From Acestrorhynchus altus (Eukaryota; Chordata; Actinopteri; Characiformes; Acestrorhynchidae), in contig CM067522.1 of the NCBI GenBank assembly GCA_034509495.1, forward strand, positions 19,414,928 to 19,478,927: DNA of 64,000 bases, in the 5' to 3' direction. Positions 36,184 through 47,104 of this stretch are shown here, one piece after another. The notes under the pieces were generated by a model. The model worked only from the letters and a program-made list of their open reading frames with translations. It searched no databases and was not told where the DNA came from. A program made the translations under genes and the position numbers. Each line of letters begins with the position of its first letter. Position 1 is the first letter of the stretch.

Positions 36184-39100
36184 GATAGAAAAGAGTCGTA
36201 GTGAGGAGGATCTCTGCGATATGGACGCTCGTAATAAAATCACTCAGGACATGCTGCAGCCGAAGGTGGATCGCTCCTTTTCTGATGAGGAGGGAAGCTC
36301 TGATTACCTGTTTGAATTTTCTGACAATGACAGCGATACCTCCGACATGAGGTCAGACATGCTAGTGTTTTGTGGAGTCTTTACTCTTTTTTTAAATAAT
36401 AATAATAATAATTGTCACATTTTATTAGTGGTAAGTTTAGTAGAAAGTGCTGCCAGTTGAATAGGACTCTCTGAGGCATAATGCCAGGTATGGTGTAGAG
36501 GGGACCCCCCCCCCAGCACTGAGCTGTCTGGAACGATGGCGTTCCATCCATAACTGTTAAACCATATTAAACTACATATGATACAGTAATATTAGTTATC
36601 TCAGGTTCTAAATATGAAATAAATATAAGACTTTTGTTCTTTTAATCTGCAGTCAATCCTACCTGATGTGTAGGCAGTGTCCAGGGTACCGAAAGGACAT
36701 CATCCCTGCCCCCTGGATATGTGGCTCCACTCACGAAGAGGGGTCAGTGAAAGCACCTGGAGACGGCCCCTCTACATCCACTGATGCTTGCACAGGTAAC
36801 ACAAAGCAAAGAAATCAAACCAAATAAATAAGACTCTGACTTTGACTGCAAGTTGAGAATTATAATGATATGAAAATTAGATTCGATTAGATTAGAACCT
36901 TATTGATCCCTTGGGAGGGTTCCCTCAGGGAAATGAAGGTTCCAGCAGCAGCATCAGTACAGTACAGAAATGAGTAGAAAGATAAGATAATAATTTAGTA
37001 AAGAAACACGATAGAAATATATCATTCATTCATTCATGAATATAGAAATATAAAGAATATATAATATAGAGACTATATTACAGTATATATAAATAGTGCA
37101 TGAAAAAAGAGTCCTGTAGGAGGGGCTATTGCACATTATTATTGCAGCTGCAGAGCTGATGGCGAGGCAGCCATCTTGCACAGCGCCACAGTGTGGTTTG
37201 GTGCACTACTGCACTTAAATCATATCACCATGTGCTTTTCTGAATGTGTGAGCACCTGCATTGGTTAAAAAAACACAGATTTAGAGCAGTTATAGAAATT
37301 ATGTAAAAAATAACATGTTGTTGATTTTAACCTCATTATTTTTTTTGAATTTTAAAAATAATTTAAGTTTAAATACTGATTTCAACAGTTCTGGGTTTTG
37401 TAGTGACAGAAGAGCACCTGAGGTCCTCCATAATCATCTGCACTGCACACCATTAAATAACCCAGCAAACAAAAGAAAGGATGCTTTGTTTTAGAACTGA
37501 AGTTTAAAGGTTTGTTGTGATCCAGAATTATTTCTATTCTCCTCCCTCTCTGCAGCCCCTCCGGTGTTCTGGTGTCCTCCGCAGGGTGGTCACCTGATGT
37601 GTACCTGCTGCCTGCAACCCATGCCAGACCGCCGCTCTGAACACATCGGCACTCAGAGTTCACCCCAACACTGTGAGTGTCTCACTAAAGCCACAGGACA
37701 CGAGAGTGAGTTACTGTGAAGTAACAGCACGGCGCGATGGAGCAGACGAGTGTCATATTTCATCACAGCTGTGCTGTTATTTATGACACAACCTTTAGTG
37801 ATCTGTTGATTTTAGACAAACGTTTGGACAATAAAGGAAGAAATTAGTGTTTTATATGTTTTAATGTTAGCGTTCCTTCCTCCAGATTATAGATCCTTAA
37901 CTGGAAGCTTGTTCCTGTGTCATACACTCCGCTCACACGGCACAGCTGGAAACTCCTTCCCCCGTTCATAACACAGACCAACTATTTATCTAAAAAGTAA
38001 ATGGGAGGAACAAATGAAATCCAGAAAAAGGAAACTAAGAAGAAATCATGCATTTGGGAAAACAATGAAAACATTTAAATGTGATATACATTCTTCATAA
38101 TTTCAGCAATAAAAAGAGTTTCTCCATATTTGTTCTTATATATTTTCATTTTCTTTCTCTCATTTATTCCTGCCGTTTGTTCTGCTCGTCTTCAGGTATG
38201 GTGTGCCAGAGGCCGTTCTGCCACCTATATTGGGGCTGCCAACGAATCGGTTGTCAGGGTTGTCTGGCACGTTTCACTGGTAAGTCCGTGATTGGTTGAA
38301 ACGTTGTCAGGTCAGAGAATCTAAAGATTCTACCTGTTTTGGCCACCTCTTCGTTTCTGTCCACAGATCTGAACCTCACAGATAAATGTCTGGATGGAGT
38401 CCTGAACAATAACAACTACGAGTCTGAAATCCTGCAGGTAGACAGAGTTCCTGTTCTTCGTATTCTATCTTTATTTACATGGTGTTTATAGTTTTAATAC
38501 AGTATGTCATCATTGCTCTGTAATTAACTTTTTATTTTCATTTGACTTTCATTTCAATATTTTAGCTGTCTTGTGTTTTGCTCATCTTCCTGTATATATA
38601 TTTTTAATTGAGAGGCACATTAATCGTTGTTGCAGTAGTTAGTGCTGCGCTATACATTATTTCTGCCTTGTTAAACTTTGTAAAATTTAAAATTGACATG
38701 TTGAATCACTGATATGCGTGAGTTCAGCTGAAACCTGTAGGTTGAAATGAGATTCTTGGTTCTGTAAGGACCCGAGATACGAATTTTACAGGTACATGCT
38801 GTTTTCTAGGCATCAGGGTCAGAGTAACCTACATATATGACACGCATATCATAACAAATTACAAGACTTTACCCTGTCGAACCAATCTGTGAGTAATCCA
38901 GCTTGGCAAAACGGCTGAAATTCCCTCGTTTCCAACTGAATTAAATCCCAGTTTAAAGGCCAAAGCAGCTTCCAGTGCATGTTTACTGCTCTGTCCACGT
39001 GAACATGATCAACCTGCACACAGACTCTGACTGATCAGAGAGAGGGGGCGGGGCTGATGATCAGCCTGCATACAGACTCTGACTGATCAGAGAGAGGGGG

Positions 39101-42100
39101 CGGGGCTGATGATCAACCTGCATACAGACTCTGACTGATCAGAGAGAGGGGGTGGGGCTGATGATGTCACTGATATTGGGTTACAGAGGAAAATGAGAAA
39201 GTAGGGTCTGTTTGCTCATTATTATAATCATTATTTTTTTTTAATTATTATTATTATTATTATTACTATAAATATGGAACCTATCTAATGTGTGAGTTAG
39301 TGACGTATGTATTTTTTGCATTGAATCATTTTTTAATAAACATTTTTTCTTCCTTTTCAGAATTTTTTGACCTCCAGAGGAAAGACCTGGAAAGACCTGC
39401 TGCAGGAAGCTCTCCAGGCTACACAGCAAGGCCTCTTCCATCTCTCTGGTAAACATACAATAATAATAATAAGGTGTGGTTATTTATAAGTAAAAGTTTG
39501 GATTTTGTTTGTTTGAAATATTTCATCACGTGCCAGAATTTATTGAACAATTGATCACGCTTGGTCATGCTTGTGAGATCTAAATCATGGGTTCTCAACC
39601 GTTTCTACCTCATGACCCACCTGCCTAAAGTATAAAACATTATGGGCCACAATCATTTCTTCACCATCAGCTCCGCCCCCTCTCTCTGATCAGACAGAGT
39701 CTGTATGCAGGTTGAGTATCAGCCCCGCCCCCACTCTCTGATCAGTCAGAGTCTGTATGAAGGTTGAGCATCAGCCCCGCCCACTCTCTCTGATCAGTCA
39801 GAGTCTGTATGAAGGTTGAGCATCAGCCCCGCCCACTCTCTGATCAGTCAGAGTCTGTATGAAGGTTGAGCATCAGCCCCGCCCACTCTCTCTGATCAGT
39901 CAGAGTCTGTATGCAGGCTGAGCATCAGCCCCGCCCCCTCTCTCTGATCAGTCAGAGTCTGTATGCAGGTTGAGCATCAGCCCCTCACCTGCCTCGCAAT
40001 GGAGGTCTGAATTAAAGGGTCATCAGATGAAGCCACCCAGACCTCTAGCTCACGTTTCTGAAGGTGTCCTTCCTTCCCTCAGCTCACAGTGAGTGTGGGC
40101 CACTCACTGAACGTCTGAAGCACCTCCACAGAAACGCTGTTGGCTTTAAATTACACACCGAAACGCTCTGCTCGAATTGGAATTGAATTCACTGCACTTC
40201 TGGTTTGTGTCTCTATTTACAGCTTTCTTTTGTGTGTGTGTTTGGTCAGATTATCGCATCAATGCCAACTCCTTGCTGTGTTACTGCTGCGGGCTTCGTT
40301 ACTTCAAAGAACTCGCCTACAAATACAGAGAAAACATTCCTGCTCCTGAGCTACCAGGTAAAAAAGCACACACGAAAATGTTTTTCAGATTCGTCCTTTA
40401 GTCATGGAGATGAACCAACTCATTCAGTGGGGAGTTAATGTGCCTCACTGTAGAGAAACTTACCGACTCTACCACGACGACACAAATAGCAATTTCTTTA
40501 CTATCCAAACCCACCAGTGAACCTACACGTCTTTAGTTTAATATGGAATATTGATAATGGTGAAATAGTGGCAAGTCTATAAAAACACATTTCCTTTTTG
40601 GACTATTTTATGCCTCACAATGTTTTACACCCAAAATCTTTTCAGAAAACAGTGTGACGGGCATCAGTGTATTCGTAAGCATCAGGTCAACGTCTGAGCC
40701 AACTTTGAGTTTCAGACGTCTGCTTGCATTCACCACCACTGTGGTGGTGTTTCTCTAGAACGGAGCATTTGTAGTCCGCTCAGTCACTCTGAATATAGGG
40801 GAGGGGTGTATTTGATGACGAGTGGTGTGTATTTGGGGTGTATTTGATGACGAGGCTGTGTCCACTCACTGTCCGGTCTATTAGACACTCCTACCAAGTG
40901 TCTCCACCTTGTAGATGCAAAGTCAGAGACAGAAGCTCGTCTGTTTCTGCACAGTTTGTGTTGGTCGTCCTCTAGTTCTTCATCGGTGCTGACAGGACGC
41001 TGCCCACAGGACGCTTTCGTCTACATATTTCTGGATGGTGGACTGTTCTCAGTCCAGCAGTGACACTGAGAGGTGACACTTCAGCAGCACTGCTGCGTCT
41101 GATCCACTTACACTCACTAACACACCACCACAATTTCAGTGTCACTGCGGTGCTGAGAATGACCCACCACCCACATAATACCTGCTCTGGTGTCCTGACC
41201 GTTGAAGATCAGGGTGAACAGAAGCTCCAAAAAAATATGTAATTATATCAGTTCAGAAAAATTGAATGAAAAAAAATCATATTTTAATAAATTGAAGTTA
41301 AAAGTTTACAATTGCATTAAAAAGGCAAGCTGTCATTATATTCATTACATTTAAAGTGATTGTTTTTGTTTTTACAGTTGGTCAGTGTGGCTTACAGCTC
41401 ATAAATCAGGAATTCAGAATCACAGATTATTAGAATATTAAATTTTGAGTTACTGCTCATCACAGTGTCAACATTACAACAATAAAAGACTTGGAAAAGT
41501 TATGGTTGCAGTAAGTCTAACAGTCCACCAGATGTCACTGTGCTCTCTGTTCTTACTGCTCCAGAGCATCCGATTTGTTTTGTGAATAAACTTCAGAAGC
41601 TTTAAGGTTTCATCCACCCGTCATGTGTCCTCAGCTGCTGTGACCTCCAGACCGGACTGCTACTGGGGACGTAACTGCCGCACACAGATCAAAGCTCACC
41701 ACGCAATGTAAGTTATCTTCCGCCAGTGCATTACAGCCTGCCAGAGTGACCGTGAGGAACGGGAGATACTAAGTGCACCTTGGAATGCATACCCATAGTG
41801 CATTGTGCAAACGGTCAGAGCAGAGTTGACGTCTCCACGGACACATTTAATGAACAAGCTATAAATGGTTTAATGCAACCTTCATCATTAATGATGTATT
41901 GTTTTATCTATATGATGATTTTATATAGACATAAAAAGTCATAAAGCATTGCAGTTATAATTCATCAGTAGCAAATCAGTGTTTTAAGACACCATGTTCA
42001 GCGCATCTCCAGATCTGTCCCTGATTGAAAATGTGTGGATTCTATTGGACGCTCTATCAACACTCCACCCCTACCACACCATCTGCAGAACTGAGTGAGA

Positions 42101-42461
42101 ACATTCAAGCTGCATGGGACGGATCATCACAGGACACCATTAGGAACCTCTACAACTCCACGCAGAGACGTCTGGCGTGTTGCGTTAAACCCGACGCCGT
42201 CCTGAGAGACACCACTTCTGTATGAGTAGATCAATAAATATTGATCAGATCAGACTACAGTTATCACCAGTTATTGATCCTGATCACCTTCATCTTCCTT
42301 CACAACAGAACTGCAACCCCGCACGTCCTGGGTGCAGCTATTTGTGTAACCGAGTGTGTGAATATTATAGAACATTAAATAATCAAAAAGTATTGACGAT
42401 ATTTTTTTGTTCTTGCAGGAAATTCAACCACATATGTGAGCAGACCCGCTTTAAAAACTGA
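28865..42461 (+). CDS. chfr: E3 ubiquitin-protein ligase CHFR (complete, 17 coding exons)
   Basis: Exons: 28865-28982, 31619-31718, 31965-32074, 32419-32478, 33544-33741, 34266-34415, 35116-35269, 35369-35523, 36189-36351, 36653-36795, 37556-37672, 38196-38279, 38367-38437, 39361-39448, 40250-40357, 41635-41707, 42419-42461. All introns are GT-AG and the joined 1935 nt encode 644 residues (human about 664). Visible domains: FHA at about 17-110 (IGRR at 35-38, SGDH at 52-55, STNGT at 73-77); C3HC4 RING at 285-323 (C285, C288, C301, H303, C306, C309, C320, C323); a Cys-rich region about 410-600; a C-terminal PBZ zinc finger with C615, C621, H629, H635, ending EQTRFKN. CHFR is the antephase checkpoint ligase that delays mitotic entry under microtubule stress and binds poly(ADP-ribose) through PBZ (known family function). 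All key residues are present. The linker around 130-245 is divergent, as usual. Confidence 0.96.
30540..31160. repeat. (AAT)n array punctuated by atgatcagt
   Basis: AAT/AATAAC simple sequence is interrupted about ten times by aataatgatcagtaataa, at irregular spacing of about 15-90 bp. It is a compound micro/minisatellite in a chfr intron. Confidence 0.85.
31230..31490 (+). mobile_element. SINE-like repeat, third copy
   Basis: gctcagtggtttaatggtca at the left could be a Pol III A-box region. The body (gttggtagatggtgctcttt, tgtcacgtgcttgtcttcac, gccgggagcatcgtatgtga) is the reverse complement of the units at 9228-9400 and 19545-19725. Confidence 0.6.
32570..33150 (+). pseudogene. Tc1-like transposase relic, internally deleted
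   Basis: The left part encodes the N-terminal DNA-binding region (KTVIDPLHKEGEPQKVIAG, then broken frames with SASRSPMHR). The right part (about 33040-33110) resembles the C-terminal end (ADCLHVTLMQLFIV). The catalytic middle is missing. It lies in a chfr intron, in the gene's orientation. Confidence 0.7.
33160..33420 (+). mobile_element. Partial MITE copy (43525-44060 family)
   Basis: tttgattgcattcagtgacc, cacagttccactgctccaca, and a right end aagaggtgtccacaaacatt followed by tggatgtacagtgta. The left half is absent. Confidence 0.75.
33895..34150. mobile_element. Non-LTR element-like fragment
   Basis: gcagtggggaaatctacaa, a following A-rich stretch and a segment with gcaggaaggacggacctgcg resemble an untranslated end of a fish LINE. 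Identification is from memory of the pattern only. Confidence 0.4.
34480..34830 (-). mobile_element. Tc1-related relic or MITE, minus orientation
   Basis: Segments such as tccattcttccttgttcttc, tccgcagaatttcagtgacg and ttcagatcaggggactgtga follow the antisense order of Tc1-like elements. Frames are destroyed. Confidence 0.45.
36121..36187 (+). repeat. (CT)n microsatellite forming a chfr acceptor tract
   Basis: About 50 bp of pure CT followed by ctctgtctctctctgatag directly abuts the exon starting at 36189. The dinucleotide repeat serves as the polypyrimidine tract of that splice site. Confidence 0.9.
36870..37200. mobile_element. Non-LTR element-like fragment in chfr intron
   Basis: attgatcccttgggagggtt, cctcagggaaatgaaggttc and a later tcctgtaggaggggctattg-type stretch resemble the terminal part of a fish LINE. 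The ATTC run at 37025-37037 is minor. Confidence 0.45.
39005..39166 (+). repeat. Minisatellite, 52-bp unit, 3 copies (upstream arm)
   Basis: The unit is about aacctgcatacagactctga-ctgatcagagagagggggcggggctgatgatc. It lies in the chfr intron immediately before exon 39361-39448 and is the reverse complement of the array at 39663-39987. Confidence 0.95.
39663..39987 (-). repeat. Minisatellite, about 52-bp unit, 6 copies (downstream arm)
   Basis: Six units of approximately catcagccccgccccctctc-tctgatcagtcagagtctgt-atgcaggttgag, complementary to the array at 39005-39166. The two arrays bracket one chfr exon. Confidence 0.95.
40855..41225 (-). mobile_element. Palindromic DNA-transposon copy C
   Basis: Contains ctattagacactcctaccaa, ttcagcagcactgctgcgtc and ccacccacataatacctgct, ending tgaagatcagggtgaa. 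It lies in the intron between exons 40250-40357 and 41635-41707. Confidence 0.75.
41990..42225 (+). pseudogene. Tc1-like transposase C-terminal relic
   Basis: SPDLSLIENVWILLDALST matches the PDL.PIEN.W motif of Tc1-like transposases. After a frame change IQAAWDGSSQDTIRNLYNST and QRRLACCV match the C-terminus. It sits in the last chfr intron, sense orientation. Not part of the CHFR protein. Confidence 0.8.
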
Positions 42462-43520
42462 GACAGTGGAGAACTGGCCTGTGTGGAGCGAGTCTTGTCC
42501 CGCTGGAGTGGATTCTGGTCACCTCCTAACAACGCAGGCTGTGTTACGTGTTGTAGTCTTGGGTTTATTTCTTTCCTCTTCTGTCTGAATAGTCAGGAAC
42601 CTAGATGTTTTACATATGCAAAAATCAATCACTTGGATATAAATGGCTCATATTTGGCCAGATGGACAGATGTCAGTATGTATAGATACGTTATCTGAAG
42701 CTGCACTTTTCCTCATTCCATAGTTGGTTCAGGTCGTAGAATCGTGTCACGGTTTCTTGGTCAAATCGGACGAAATGGGCAATCAGAACAGTCTTATGTA
42801 CTGTGAATAAGTGGCTCGATGGAAGCCTGCGCATGATAGTAATTCAACAGTGCCGGTTACTATCCAGATGTAACTTGGATAGACCTTGTGCCTAATAATA
42901 ATAATAATAATAATAATAGTAATAATAGTAATCTGAAAAATGAGATATTGCTTAGTGTGCATCATAATCTGATTCTAGTGCTTCCGCCTGTATGTTTACA
43001 GCATAATCTCTCCAGTTCACTCTTAATTTTACAGTATGTCTCGCCATAATGCAGATTTGAGGCTCTAAGCTCTGTTTATAATGCTCATATCTCTCCTATG
43101 CATACATGAAAGCTAATCATCAATGGTAGTAAACCTGGCGATGCACTAAGCTACTACTGCACATTACTAAGAAACTCAATCACTTGCTGCTTTAGCTGCT
43201 TTTCTGAGGTCGGGAGAGTTTATAGGTTTTTCGTGATGTTATAAACGTTATTTTCCTCTGAATTTGGGACGACAGTGGGTGGGTGGGCAGGCGAGGGGGG
43301 GGGTGTCCATGTGATCGTTGCAGATTACAGCCTGAAAGGGACATAAATACGGTGTTGACTGATGGCTGCATGTTGGTTTGCAGGAGATAATCAACCTTAA
43401 TAGCTGTATTTTTGATTTCAACTCAAAGGAATTTGCTGGTGTGTCGTTAGGTTGGTTGCGGTTCTTAACACGGAAGGATCTTCATTTGGTTCTTTGATCA
43501 ACGGAAGATGCCAAATTACC
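42462..43520 (+). other. chfr 3' region, noncoding
   Basis: Presumed start of the chfr 3'UTR. It has an AAT run at 42894-42930 and a G-rich patch near 43270-43310. No clear AATAAA was seen close to the stop codon, so the 3' end is unresolved. Confidence 0.45.
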
Positions 43521-43524
43521 ACTA

Positions 43525-44060
43525 AACTTAAACACTATATGGATAAAAGTATTGGGACACCTGTTCACTCACGGTTTCTTTTAAAATCGAGGGAATTAAA
43601 GAAAGTTTGTCCTGCTTTTGATGGTGTAACTGTCTCTACTGTCCAGGACAGGCTTCTTACTAGGTTCTGGAGCATTGCTGTGAGGATTTGATTGCATTCA
43701 GCTACAGGAGTGCTACCGAGGTTAGGCTGTTGGATGATTGCCATTCCACCTCATCCCCAACTCTCCAACTCAGACTGGAGAGTTGGAATGATGGAGCACC
43801 ATCATTCCAGAGAACACAGTTCCACTGCTCCACAGCTCAATTGTGGGGGGCTTCATACCCATTTATCCCATCCATGGCATTAGGCATGGTGCCAATCGCT
43901 TCATGTGCTTCATGTTATGTGCCATTCTATTGGCAATAGTTCTACAGGGACGTGTGTGCACGTGTACATCTGCCACATCAACAACATATGCAACTTATAT
44001 AAGCTGAATGCATTCATTTTTAGAAGGGGTGTCCACAAACATTTGGACATTAAAGTGTCA
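43525..44060 (+). mobile_element. Full-length MITE/nonautonomous DNA transposon
   Basis: It begins aacactatatggataaaagt with attgggacacctg, and ends ggggtgtccacaaacatttg followed by gacattaaagtgt, giving imperfect terminal inverted repeats. Internal blocks recur at 9-40, 14160-14431, 18835-19060, 23940-24270, 33160-33420, 51215-51310 and 54840-55010. There is no transposase frame. Confidence 0.85.
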
Positions 44061-44509
44061 ATGTCGTTTTTATTCTATGGCATCTCTCTTAAAGCCATTT
44101 GAAGCTCCTTTATTTTTAAGCGTGCAGACGTGCAGTGCAGTTAGCTTGAGTAATTCTGGCAAACTCCTCTAAGCAGCTGTTTAATAGTAAAGCCGTAGGA
44201 CAGCAGCCGGTCATTGAGTTTTCAGATGACCATGCTACTCGGTGGCTATTATCTCCCATTCGATTTCAAAGCATGTCATGTTTTTCAATGTTTTTCAGTA
44301 TTTACTAAAACTCAAGGTGCCAACATTTCCACTTCATAGTACCTTCATCTCTTTTTAATTAAGTAATGATGGTGGAGGTGCTGATAGTTTTTGTGGGCTT
44401 TGTAGCCGTGTGATGTAGTTCTAGATAGTCTAGCTCGAGTCGTTCTGAACGTCCTAAAACACAATTTTCAACAAATGTATGTGAACCCAGTGAGAGACTT
44501 GAATTTGAG

Positions 44510-44785
44510 TTTATTCTAATGTTATATCAGTTTAATTACAGGTAGACACTCTCACTGACCACTGATTATGTAACATTATCTCACTGACCACTGATTATAT
44601 AACATTAAAATAATCCCAAATACACAAAGTTAATTACAGGTAGACACTCGCTCACCACCGACTTTATTTATTTGGTTTATTTTGACATTATATAGAGGTT
44701 TACAGCTAGACGCTCTCACTGACCACTGACTTTGATTTGGGTTTAGTCTGTTATATAAAGTCAGTGGTCAGAGTGTCTACCTGTA
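44510..44785. repeat. Fold-back minisatellite related to 1596-1900
   Basis: taattacaggtagacactc, tcactgaccactgatt and tttattctaatgttat occur in both orientations, as in the fbrsl1 intron array about 43 kb away. Confidence 0.75.
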
Positions 44786-47104
44786 GAATTAGCCCAACTG
44801 TTAGTGGTGCGAATGTGCTTTATGACTAATGCATGGATTTTTTTTTTCAGTTCCAACTCTCAGCTCATCTGATTTACTTCAACAATTTAATTGAATTAAT
44901 AAATATATTTACTGTCCAGATCAACACCGACTGATTTAGGGGGGGTTTCTGCTGCTGCAGTATAAAAACAATGCTGTCCAAAAGTCTCTCCACCAGCTGT
45001 TCTAGACGTTTGAGGCCTTATGGAGCCACGGGTAGGTGAAGATTAGTCTAAAGTGTTTGTGTTTACCGGTGGTGCAACCACAGACAGTGAGGTCACTGGA
45101 TATTAGACCCCCTGGATTGTTTCAGACCCACTTTTATGAGTATGATTTTTTTTTTTTGTGTCGAGTAGCTGCAATAAGTTTAATAATACAAAAACATCAG
45201 CCATTATCCCACATTCCGGCACGAATGCCTAGCTAGTAAACAACAACAGTTGCAAGTAAACAAGCAAAATGCGCGGTCGTTTATTCTTATTCAGGTTATG
45301 TTTGTATCGAGACCTTTAAGATTCCACTTCTGCTGCTGTGTTCCTGTATCGTAGGGCTTCGGTTGTGTTATACACACGTTTATTTTGTAGGCTTCTTTGT
45401 TTACAGTTTGACACCTGATCTCAACAATGATGTTCCTGTTTCCTTCACTGAGCTGCAACACATGGACAGAAAATCTGAGCTTATTGCTGTATGTGATTCT
45501 GATGCTTCTCAAAAACCGATCGATCGACTGATAAGAATCGTTCATAAATAGCCAAATTCAATTCGACTGATGTTTCAAACCAACATCCATTAAGGTCAAG
45601 TTGTTTATGAAAAGAAAAACTGAAGTTTGTGGACGCCTGTTCTTCCCACGTTTCTTCAAACATTAGGGAGGATCATCTAGGAGTTTGACCCTCTTTACTG
45701 TACAGCTGATCCTCTGAGAAGGACACTAGATCATCGGGTCCCGATCCCGGTCCTAGGCCTTTAGGGGTCGCTTTGCATTTCTCAAAGGGAAGGGTTGCGT
45801 GTCCACAGCAAATGTTGTTATTTAGACACTTTAAGGATAGAAGGGGTCAGAAAGTGTTGGGGACGTTTTTGTCCTTCACTCTTCTCTCCTCGTTCCTCTA
45901 ACGTTCTTGTGCTCTCCTCAACTCTGTCTCCGTTCTCCTCTCCAGTTTCGCACAACTTTTCACTCTGTCCGTCACTCGTCCTGACTTTGTCTCTCTCTTT
46001 CTGTCTAAAGGGGCCTGTCTAGTTCTACCTCATGGAAGCTCGTGCAGGGGGTTCTAACAGAGAATGGTTCTGTGTAGTGTGTGCTCAGTAGGTGTGAGTA
46101 TTGGGAGGTGTATTGACTAGCACTGATAGTTTGGATGCCTTTAGAGCTTGTAGTGCCTCTCTGTATTAGCAATGCTGAACGAAGACTAATATGCTGTAGA
46201 AAAAGTTTTAAAAATGATTACTGCACTAATAAAGTATCAGATAAAGTACTTAAACCTGTGTTTTTCTGGACTGCTTTATAAACAAGCACAGTTTAATGTA
46301 TTCAAGTCTCTTCTAAGAGTCCTGGAGGGTCTGGACAATCTGTGTGTACATTTGCACATATGTCACCAGTCGGTGCATCTTAATAAAGACAAAAGGAGGC
46401 GGAGACCTGGTCCCAGGAGCAAAACCAAGAACGATGACGGTACCCTGTCATTTCAATAAGATTACAAAACCACCAGAAGCATTATCTTGGATAAGTCTTT
46501 TATTTTTATTGACTGTTAGTTACTGCATTTGTTCCTTAATATATTCATATACTGCATTTAGTTCCCTTTATAATCCAGCGGCAGCAGGATTACGCATCAC
46601 ACCAGGTTTCACACAGACGTCACTACAACTGTATTAAGTAAATAAAAAAACACTGCATATGTTACATGATGTGAATGTATAATACTAGACATCACTCAGC
46701 ACAGCATTCAGTGAATTGTGTAGCAGCAATGAACAATAGATCACAGAACCACAGCCCACGTTCTCCAAATGTAATCAATCATCCAAGTCATGTTCAGGGT
46801 TTTTGAGTTGTCTGATGTGAGCGTATGTACACATTAGCATCATGCTACTACTGTATAAAGCACAAAAAAGAGTCCAATCATAAAGACACTTTTAACAGAC
46901 CTACACGTTTTTTTTTGAAAATGGGTTTTTCCTTACATTTCAGGAACCAGATGGTTCTTTGAGTAGCCTCGGTACTATGAAATACTTTTCCTTTTGTACA
47001 GAATTCAGGAAGAACCCTTTTTGGAGGGAGTTTATGTAGAGATTTCAAATTTCTGGTGTAATAAATTTTATTTGAGTAGTTGGGGAATGTGATTTTTTTT
47101 TTTG
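44786..47104. other. Intergenic or distal chfr 3'UTR
   Basis: Complex, mostly single-copy-looking DNA without a convincing open frame. The segment 45750-46235 reads like transcribed 3' sequence and ends with AATAAA at 46228. No other feature was recognised. Confidence 0.4.
46228..46233 (+). promoter_or_regulatory. Candidate poly(A) signal AATAAA (plus strand)
   Basis: AATAAA is followed about 25-40 bases on by a T/G-rich tgtgtttttctgg. It could be a distal chfr 3' end, implying a 3'UTR of about 3.8 kb containing the MITE, or the end of an unseen transcript. Confidence 0.3.
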
